Positions 12,922 to 17,821 of a DNA stretch of 17,821 bases are shown here, piece by piece; within the stretch, counting starts at the first letter, position 1; each line of letters starts with the position of its first letter. Below the pieces are notes generated by a model that worked only from the letters and a program-made list of their open reading frames with translations, was not told the origin of the DNA and searched no databases. The DNA comes from JAGVVZ01 sp964373165 (GTDB lineage: Archaea > Aenigmatarchaeota > Aenigmatarchaeia > CG10238-14), in the NCBI GenBank assembly GCA_964373165.1, contig CAYJTF010000015.1:1-17821 (forward strand), in the 5' to 3' direction. The translations under genes were made by a program, and so were the position numbers.

Positions 12922-13008
12922 TGGGCCCGATGGGATTTGAACCCACGACCTTCTGCTTAGAAGGCAGCTGCTCTATTTGGTTCAATGTCCAAGCTGAGCT
13001 ACGGACCC
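12922..13008 (-). tRNA. tRNA-Arg (anticodon UCU) with a 12-nt D-loop insertion, probable intron
   Basis: Cloverleaf on the minus strand. The acceptor GGGTCCG (5' end 13008) pairs with CGGGCCC, with discriminator A at 12922. The anticodon loop CTTCTAA gives UCU, and the T-arm is GTGGG-TTCAAAT-CCCAT. The D-stem GCTC/GAGC encloses AGCTTGG, then 12 extra nt, then ATA. Removing CATTGAACCAAA (12987-12976) leaves the normal D-loop AGCTTGGATA. The exon TTGG can pair with CCAA inside the insert, as the central helix of a relaxed bulge-helix-bulge. The lowest anticodon-stem pair (27-43) is a G-A mismatch. A minus-strand TTTAAAA box lies about 29 nt upstream. Confidence 0.95.
12976..12987 (-). other. 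Probable 12-nt tRNA intron in the D-loop of tRNA-Arg(UCU)
   Basis: The insert CATTGAACCAAA (or ACATTGAACCAA; the flanking A makes the ends ambiguous) follows G19 of the tRNA. The exon TTGG pairs with intron CCAA in a 4-bp helix, and both candidate cut sites fall within 3-nt bulges (ACA and ATA) in equivalent places. This is the geometry expected for archaeal tRNA splicing endonuclease, lacking an inner intron helix. It could instead be an unspliced long D-loop. Confidence 0.6.
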
Positions 13009-13130
13009 GAATATTATTATTCATTTTAATACTGTTTTAAACTTATTTTAATTTTGTCTGTATTTAGAAATTATGTTTTGAAATAGTGAACCATCATTTT
13101 TATAAGTCTTTAAAATCAACTCTATTGTAA

Positions 13131-15833
13131 TTGGTGACGTCTATTGTTAAGGATATTGATTACAAACAAATCGAGCAGAAATGGAAACAGAGATGGATAG
13201 ACGAGAGAGCATTTGAAACTGATCCTAACGATAAGCAGAAATGTTTTGTCACGTATCCTTTCCCTTATATCAATGGCCCACCGCATATCGGTCACACATT
13301 CTCATTTGTAAGATTAGACGCATACGCCAGATTTAAGAGAATGCAGGGCTTCAACACACTTTTCCCCTTCGCTTTTCATGCAACAGGCGAGCCGATACTT
13401 GGTGTTGCTGAGAGATTGGAAAAAGGCGATCAAATTCAGAAAAAAATTCTTCTGGATGACGGAATAACTGAGAATGAACTCTCAAGATTCAAGGATCCAA
13501 AATACATTGCTCACTATTGGCAGAAGAGATGGATAGTCGATATCAACAAATCGGGTTTCTCAATAGACTGGAGGAGAAGCTTCACGACAATAGATCCAAT
13601 ATTCAATCGCTTCATCGAATGGCAATATAATTTGCTGAAGAAGAATGGCTATGTTATTCAAGGGACGCATCCAGTTGTGTGGTGCCCTCACTGCCTCAGT
13701 CCTACTGGTGATCATGACAGGTTAAATGGAGAGGGTGAAAGCCCAGTTGATTATGTTGTTATTAAGTTCAAACATGCATCAGGTGAAATATTCCCAACAG
13801 CCACGCTGAGGCCAGAGACGATTTATGGTGTCACAAACATTTGGGTCAGACCCGAAGTGGAGTATGTGAGAGCAGAAGTTGACAAAGAAGTTTGGATTAT
13901 TTCTGAACCTGCTCTACAAAAACTGAAGGATCAGTTGCATCACGTTAAAGAACTGAATAGAATAAAAGGGAAGGATCTGATTGGAAAGTTTGTCAAAAAT
14001 CCTATTAACAATAACGATGTGATAATATTGCCATCTACTTTTGTTGATGTGGAGATGACAACTGGAATAGTAATGTCCGTCCCCTCGCATGCGCCGTATG
14101 ACTGGATGGCTCTGAAAGATTTATCTAAGGCTGAGGATAAGCTGATGAATACATACAGAATCAAACTTGTTGACTTGAAAAAGATAAGACCAGTTTCTGT
14201 TATTAGGGTTGAGGGATTTGGGGAACACCCGGCAGTAGAAATTTGTGAGAAGTTAAATATACAGGATCAAAACGACGTTGCCAAATTGGAAGAGGCTACT
14301 GCACTACTTTACAAAAAAGAATTTCATCTTGGAGTTTTGAAAGAGAATTGCGGTGATTACAAAAATCTTCCGGTGAATAAGTGCAAAAAGAAACTTTCTG
14401 AAGATTTTAAGAAACAAAATATAGCAACATACATGTGGGAGCCTACTGGCAAGGTCGTGTGCAGATGCGGAACGAGGAATCATATCAAAATATTGGAGAG
14501 GCAATGGTTTCTGAAATTCTCGGATGAAAAATGGAAGAAAAAAGTAAGAGAGTGCCTGTCGAAAATGAAGGTTTATCCCGAAGTCGCAAGAAAGCAGTTT
14601 GAAGACGTGGTTGAATGGCTCGAAGATAAGGCGTGCGCCAGAAGGTCTGGACTTGGAACGAGAATGCCTTGGGATAAGGACTGGATTATAGAAACGCTTT
14701 CTGACAGCGTTATTTACATGGCCTTTTATACGATTGCTCATCACATAAGGCAGCATGAAATCGAGCCCGATCAGCTAAAGGAGGAAGTGTTTGATTTTGT
14801 TTTCTTCGGAAAAGGCGATTCTGAAAAGATCGCAAAAAACACGAGCATATCAAAAGATCTTTTGGAGGTCATGAGGAGCGAGTTTGATTATTGGTATGGA
14901 ATTGACATAAGAAACTCGGCCAAAGAGCTCATTCCCAATCATCTCACATATTCAATATTTCATCACGTAGCCGTTTGGCCGAACGAACCTAAGAGATGGC
15001 CTAAAATATTTTCCGTGAACGGCATGCAGCACATGAACGGGCAAAAAATGTCCAAATCTAAGGGCAATTTTATCACACTGAATGATGCTATAGAAAAATA
15101 TTCTGCAGATGCTATCAGAATCACACTGATGGATGCAAATGAAGGAATAGAAGATCCTGATTGGACAGAGCAGGCAACTTTGGTATGGAGAAGTAAATTG
15201 AATTCGTTCTACTATCTGGTTGATAGATACTACAATAAAGGATCCACTGCCGTTAAAAGAAATGTAGATTTTTGGCTGGAATCTAGGATTCAAAACCATT
15301 TGAAAGAAATGACACAGCATATGGAAAAAATGGAGAACAGGTCTGCAGTTTCTAAATTTCATCTGATGTATAACGATCTTCAGTGGTTTGTAAAAAGAAC
15401 GGAAAAGTGGCATAACGATACGATGAATTATGTATTGGAAATGATGACTAAAGTCCTTTCTATTTTCTCTCCATTTATATGCGAGGAAATTTGGGAAACG
15501 ATGGGAAAGAAAGACTTGCTTTCTGTTAGCCCATGGCCGAAAATAGATGATAAAATAATAGACAAAAACGTCTTACAAATGGAGGACATGTTCAAGAAGA
15601 CATGCGATGACATAAGAGAGGTTGTGAAACTTTCCGGTAAAAACAACAAGCTATATCTGTACGTTACATTGCCCAAAGAGCAGAATTATTTTGTTGAAGG
15701 AGAAGAATTTCTTAGAAAGGAATTTGGATTTAAAAAAATATCAGTTACACTTTCCTCCGATCCAAATAAATATGATCCTGAGGACAAAGCCAAGAGAGCG
15801 AAGTTTGGGAAGCCTGGAATTTATGTTGAATAA
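13131..15833 (+). CDS. leuS: Leucyl-tRNA synthetase, archaeal/eukaryal type
   Basis: 900 residues, single polypeptide. The class I catalytic signature HIGH is at 52-55 (PPHIGHTFSF) and KMSKS at 639-643. A Cys/His zinc motif is seen in VVWCPHCLSPTGDHD. The CP1 editing domain shows TLRPETIYGVTNIWV and MSVPSHAPYDWMAL. ERQWFLKFSDEKWK and the C-terminal anticodon-binding helices follow. It charges tRNA-Leu and edits misacylated products. The start is TTG 13131 or GTG 13134; TTTATAA (13099-13105) lies about 29 nt upstream. Slightly shorter than many archaeal LeuRS proteins (about 940-970). Divergent from tRNA-Arg. Confidence 0.96.
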   Translation: MVTSIVKDIDYKQIEQKWKQRWIDERAFETDPNDKQKCFVTYPFPYINGPPHIGHTFSFVRLDAYARFKRMQGFNTLFPFAFHATGEPILGVAERLEKGDQIQKKILLDDGITENELSRFKDPKYIAHYWQKRWIVDINKSGFSIDWRRSFTTIDPIFNRFIEWQYNLLKKNGYVIQGTHPVVWCPHCLSPTGDHDRLNGEGESPVDYVVIKFKHASGEIFPTATLRPETIYGVTNIWVRPEVEYVRAEVDKEVWIISEPALQKLKDQLHHVKELNRIKGKDLIGKFVKNPINNNDVIILPSTFVDVEMTTGIVMSVPSHAPYDWMALKDLSKAEDKLMNTYRIKLVDLKKIRPVSVIRVEGFGEHPAVEICEKLNIQDQNDVAKLEEATALLYKKEFHLGVLKENCGDYKNLPVNKCKKKLSEDFKKQNIATYMWEPTGKVVCRCGTRNHIKILERQWFLKFSDEKWKKKVRECLSKMKVYPEVARKQFEDVVEWLEDKACARRSGLGTRMPWDKDWIIETLSDSVIYMAFYTIAHHIRQHEIEPDQLKEEVFDFVFFGKGDSEKIAKNTSISKDLLEVMRSEFDYWYGIDIRNSAKELIPNHLTYSIFHHVAVWPNEPKRWPKIFSVNGMQHMNGQKMSKSKGNFITLNDAIEKYSADAIRITLMDANEGIEDPDWTEQATLVWRSKLNSFYYLVDRYYNKGSTAVKRNVDFWLESRIQNHLKEMTQHMEKMENRSAVSKFHLMYNDLQWFVKRTEKWHNDTMNYVLEMMTKVLSIFSPFICEEIWETMGKKDLLSVSPWPKIDDKIIDKNVLQMEDMFKKTCDDIREVVKLSGKNNKLYLYVTLPKEQNYFVEGEEFLRKEFGFKKISVTLSSDPNKYDPEDKAKRAKFGKPGIYVE

Positions 15834-15890
15834 TTGGCAGGAACGTAAACTTCTTAACCTTTTACTGAAATTTTTGTTTGTAGAAGTTTA

Positions 15891-16664
15891 ATGTATAAAA
15901 ATACAGAATTACCCAAAGGTCTTCAAAATGTTAGTTATTTATTTTCAACTCAAAATTACACAATACCTGATTTAATTTTTTATTCTGCATTTAAGTTGGG
16001 TGTTTTGTCAAGTGTGTATTATTATGCTAATATGTTATATAGAAGCTTGGCTAGTCATCCAGCATTTAAAGAGGGTAGAGTTAGAGAAATAGTATGTGCC
16101 CCAAATAAGCTGGGACCTGTTATGGCGGTTAATATTCTAGCACGGCGTTTTTCAGAAATTTCTGGTTTAAAACTTATAAATTTATCCCAGAATCGTAGAA
16201 GATCCTCAAGACTATATTATGATCTTACTTATATGGAACGAATGTCTAGACTTAGCAAAGAAGAAGAAATTGGATTTCCTGATAGTTTACCAAGAGAAAG
16301 AGAAGTAATGTTTCTAGACGATAGTCTTGCAAGTGGTGCTATGGTTGATGCGGCTACAAAAGTGATTTTACGCGAGGGTCTAGGAGTAACCACCGTTTAT
16401 CCAGTAGTTGTAGCTAATTTAGGTGGTAGATCTAGACTTGAAAAACCTTTGGATTTTTTCTTTTTACATTATTTACTAGAGCATGAACTTTTGGACCCAT
16501 TGATAAAGCTTTTCAAATCTGATTTAGTTATACCAACAACCAGAACAGTAACAGCACTTTATAGAGAACTAGATTATAAAATGCATCATCGAGTTGTTTC
16601 TTCTTTAAGCTTAAGAGAAATCAGAGCGTTTGATAATCTAGCTGCAGATTATGTAAGATTGTGA
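15891..16664 (+). CDS. Phosphoribosyltransferase-like protein, 257 aa
   Basis: The recognisable part is REVMFLDDSLASGAMVDAATK (about 136-156), a PRPP-binding loop of the type I phosphoribosyltransferase fold, with the acidic pair Asp143/Asp144 and the SGA turn. REIVCAPNKLGPVMAVNIL (66-84) matches the preceding pyrophosphate loop region. The N-terminal 60 residues (helical, with aromatic YYYANMLY) and the long C-terminal segment (after 180) do not match a named PRTase, and no base-binding hood is obvious. The gene follows leuS by 57 nt. It may salvage a base or act as a PRTase-fold regulator; the reaction cannot be assigned. Confidence 0.7.
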   Translation: MYKNTELPKGLQNVSYLFSTQNYTIPDLIFYSAFKLGVLSSVYYYANMLYRSLASHPAFKEGRVREIVCAPNKLGPVMAVNILARRFSEISGLKLINLSQNRRRSSRLYYDLTYMERMSRLSKEEEIGFPDSLPREREVMFLDDSLASGAMVDAATKVILREGLGVTTVYPVVVANLGGRSRLEKPLDFFFLHYLLEHELLDPLIKLFKSDLVIPTTRTVTALYRELDYKMHHRVVSSLSLREIRAFDNLAADYVRL

Positions 16665-16667
16665 TTA

Positions 16668-16739
16668 TCACCTCATCAAATTCTTCATGATTCTATTAGC
16701 TATATTTCTAGCTTCATCCTCGTCTTTCACTTCTATGAT
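16668..16739 (-). pseudogene. Remnant of a gene 3' end (23 codons)
   Basis: The minus strand encodes IIEVKDEDEARNIANRIMKN then LMR and TGA (16668-16670). The residues form a strand followed by an amphipathic helix, a typical protein C-terminus. An in-frame TAA (16740-16742) and then a hairpin lie immediately upstream, so the rest of the gene is missing. It is probably a truncated relic left by a rearrangement; the parent family is not recognised. Chance coding cannot be excluded at this length. Confidence 0.35.
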
Positions 16740-16758
16740 TTAAAATTTTATATGAATA

Positions 16759-16778
16759 CCCCACAGCTTGCTGTGTGG
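16759..16778. repeat. Stem-loop CCCCACAG-CTTG-CTGTGTGG, possible mobile-element end or terminator
   Basis: An 8-bp stem closed by a CTTG loop, with one bulged T, followed by AGGTTCAC and a T-rich stretch. It stands out in GC content from its surroundings. Subterminal hairpins like this occur at ends of IS200/IS605-type elements. A terminator role is also possible. No transposase or TnpB gene is in the window. Confidence 0.35.
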
Positions 16779-16854
16779 AGGTTCACTCTTTTTCGTCTTT
16801 CTTTAAATCTTAGTATTAGAAAACGATAAATTTATATATATTAACATATAATAA

Positions 16855-16872
16855 TTTATATAAGTTTATATA
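16855..16872 (+). promoter_or_regulatory. TATA box and tandem repeats before the winged-helix/RelE pair
   Basis: TTTATATA occurs at 16855-16862 and again at 16865-16872, exactly 10 nt apart, one helical turn. A third copy is at 16831-16838. The first of the pair is centred about 27 nt before ATG 16886, fitting a core promoter; the tandem copies could be an operator for the winged-helix protein. Confidence 0.45.
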
Positions 16873-16876
16873 ATTG

Positions 16877-17146
16877 ATGAATATTATGAAGCAAGATGTG
16901 ATTCATTATCCAAATTTGAAAACCGTGTTAATGATAGAAGAAGTTCTAAAAAACGCAGAACTCGCAATGACAAAAACTGAAATAAAGAAAAGGCTACCTA
17001 ACTTGATAATGCATCAAACACTGAATATAGTTCTTGAATATTTAGAAGAAAGAGGAATGATAGCATTCACTAGTAAGGGCATAATCTGGATTTACAACCC
17101 AAGCCCCAAACTTGATGCAGCTATTAGAAGAGGAGTTGAGGTCTAG
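16877..17146 (+). CDS. Winged-helix DNA-binding protein, probable antitoxin/regulator of the RelE-like gene
   Basis: About 89 residues. After QDVIHYPNLKTVLMIEEVLK, the HTH comprises helices around AMTKTEIKKRLPN and a recognition helix IMHQTLNIVLEYLEERGM. A beta wing follows (IAFTSKGIIWIYNP), then a short basic C-terminal helix. This matches a family of small archaeal winged-helix proteins. Starts TTG 16874, ATG 16877 and ATG 16886 are all possible; promoter spacing favours 16886 and leaderless translation. The stop lies 4 nt before the RelE-like start, whose ribosome binding site is inside this gene. The pairing suggests an autoregulating antitoxin, but neutralisation is inferred, not visible. 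Confidence 0.8.
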   Translation: MNIMKQDVIHYPNLKTVLMIEEVLKNAELAMTKTEIKKRLPNLIMHQTLNIVLEYLEERGMIAFTSKGIIWIYNPSPKLDAAIRRGVEV

Positions 17147-17150
17147 ATTT

Positions 17151-17528
17151 ATGGTAATTGGTAGGACCATAAAAGTAATTCTTTCAGAAGAAGCTGATGA
17201 ACAAATTGCTAAGTTGAATGAGGTTGTTGGAGGTGAAATAAACAAAGGTATTACATCTTCCGAAAATCAAACGCTATTGCGTTCTTTACAAAGAGCTTTA
17301 GAAATGTTGAAATCCAATCCTTTTGGTGGAATACAGATAAAGAAGTCATTAATACCCATGAAATATATAGAAAATTATGATGTTAACAATCTTTGGAAGT
17401 TCGATTTATCAAATTACTGGAGAATGATTTATACAGTTAGGGGAAATGAAGTCGAAATCATTTCATTTATTTTGGATATAATAGATCATAAAACTTATAA
17501 TAAAATATTTGGTTACAGAAAAAAATAG
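17151..17528 (+). CDS. RelE/ParE-like toxin-family protein
   Basis: 125 residues from ATG 17151; an upstream ATG at 17112 overlaps the winged-helix gene, and GAGG at 17138-17141 favours 17151. The fold reads as RelE-like: RTIKVILSEEADEQIAKLN strand-helix, a long helix TLLRSLQRALEMLKSNP, then NLWKFDLSNYWRMIYTVRG and VEIISFILDIIDHKTYNKIF. Arg/Tyr/Lys residues in the last strands (YWRMIYT, and the DHKTYNKIFGYRKK tail) are the positions that act in mRNA cleavage by RelE-type enzymes. It is preceded by a winged-helix gene rather than the usual RHH, AbrB or Xre antitoxin. Toxicity is inferred from family. Confidence 0.85.
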   Translation: MVIGRTIKVILSEEADEQIAKLNEVVGGEINKGITSSENQTLLRSLQRALEMLKSNPFGGIQIKKSLIPMKYIENYDVNNLWKFDLSNYWRMIYTVRGNEVEIISFILDIIDHKTYNKIFGYRKK

Positions 17529-17635
17529 AAATATTTTCTGTTTTAATATATTTTCAAGAAATATTTATATCAAGAAAGAATACTTAAAAATAAAAAATTT
17601 GGCTTTAGAGGGAATGAGGTTCGGTTTTTAGTATT

Positions 17636-17821
17636 TTAAAATTCATGTGTATCTGAAACTGTTTTTCCTCCGTCCACTATTATAGTCTGGCCATTAATAT
17701 ACGATGATTGTTTACTTGCTAAGAACGAGACAACATTAGCTATTTCGTCTACTTCACAAACACGTCTAATAGGATACTGTTTTGATATTTCTTTATACAA
17801 TTTATCTATCTGTTCTTGAGT
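17636..17821 (-). CDS. C-terminal part of a short-chain dehydrogenase/reductase (runs off the window end)
   Basis: The minus strand is open for the last 61 codons before TAA 17636-17638. The translation has the SDR ending: YPIRRVCEVDEIANVVSFLA, then SSYINGQTIIVDGGKTVS. The NGQxIxVDGG block is the usual C-terminal cofactor/oligomer motif of classical SDRs. The catalytic Tyr-Lys pair and Rossmann start lie outside the window, so the substrate is unknown. It is convergent with the RelE-like gene, and the 107 nt between them hold only AT-rich sequence. Confidence 0.92.
   Translation of the reverse strand, partial: TQEQIDKLYKEISKQYPIRRVCEVDEIANVVSFLASKQSSYINGQTIIVDGGKTVSDTHEF

Noticed and set aside
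12806..13024. 72-codon minus-strand ORF spanning tRNA-Arg
   Set aside because: It translates the tRNA (including SSAWTLNQIEQ from the D-arm and insert); a common false ORF over tRNA genes.
14304..14756. 150-codon minus-strand ORF within leuS
   Set aside because: Antisense to conserved LeuRS sequence; high Phe/Arg content typical of a shadow frame.
16831..16872. Possible CRISPR-like repeat run (TTTATATA copies)
   Set aside because: Units are too short, spacing is not spacer-like, and no cas genes are present.
17112..17150. Upstream ATG start for the RelE-like gene
   Set aside because: It would place 13 extra residues in the end of the winged-helix gene; ATG 17151 has a ribosome binding site and fits the family N-terminus.
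17529..17635. AT-rich stretch with two similar GAAATATTT sequences as terminator or attachment site
   Set aside because: No stable stem or convincing repeat pair could be drawn; it is probably ordinary intergenic sequence between convergent genes.

Overview
This is an AT-rich archaeal chromosome segment. The evidence is archaeal-type translation and RNA genes (LSm/SmAP, L37e, S8e, an archaeal/eukaryal-type LeuRS), an archaeal GTP-dependent dephospho-CoA kinase, an archaeal Ogg2 glycosylase, and TTTAAAT/TTTATAAA boxes about 26 nt upstream of many start codons (leaderless transcription). Downstream operon genes instead carry GGAGGTGA-like ribosome binding sites. Small compact proteins, very short intergenic spaces, gene/tRNA overlaps and a probable tRNA micro-intron would suit a small-genome archaeon such as a DPANN lineage. 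That placement is inference; no rRNA is present.

Layout. 1-450: tail of an HtpX-like protease, then a single-domain rhodanese. 470-2704 (minus): AlkD-like glycosylase, tRNA-Lys(CUU), Nudix hydrolase, CutA and an EndoIII-family glycosylase; the last three form a tight operon that runs into the tRNA. 2871-3475: two convergent unknown small genes, one of them Cys-rich and lacking a normal start codon. 3598-4958 (minus): LSm, L37e, a two-helix membrane protein, dephospho-CoA kinase and tRNA-Lys(UUU). 5146-6056: a zincin-like protein and S8e. 6077-7224: HAD phosphatase and YbaK-type deacylase, divergent around one palindromic TATA box. 7227-7873 (minus): a YdjM/DUF457-like membrane hydrolase interrupted by a one-base frameshift. 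8023-9540: an MFS exporter and a two-TM channel-like protein with an abnormal filter. 9634-11241: TatD, a tiny membrane ORF on the other strand, and Ogg2.

11247-12342 is a patch of small genes with no recognisable function on both strands, followed by a VOC-fold protein. 12922-13008 is tRNA-Arg(UCU) with a 12-nt D-loop insertion. 13131-16664 holds LeuRS and a phosphoribosyltransferase-like protein. 16668-16780 holds a gene-tail remnant and a hairpin that resemble a rearrangement scar. 16877-17528 is a winged-helix/RelE-like pair that looks like a toxin-antitoxin module. The window closes with the C-terminus of an SDR oxidoreductase on the minus strand.

Themes: DNA base repair (AlkD-like, EndoIII-like, Ogg2, TatD), translation (LeuRS, three tRNAs, two ribosomal proteins, a trans-editing deacylase), and CoA synthesis. 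The most unusual points are the probable D-loop micro-intron, two tRNA-Lys genes overlapping the 3' ends of protein genes, the winged-helix/RelE pair, the A6G4 frameshift and the channel without a TVGYG filter.
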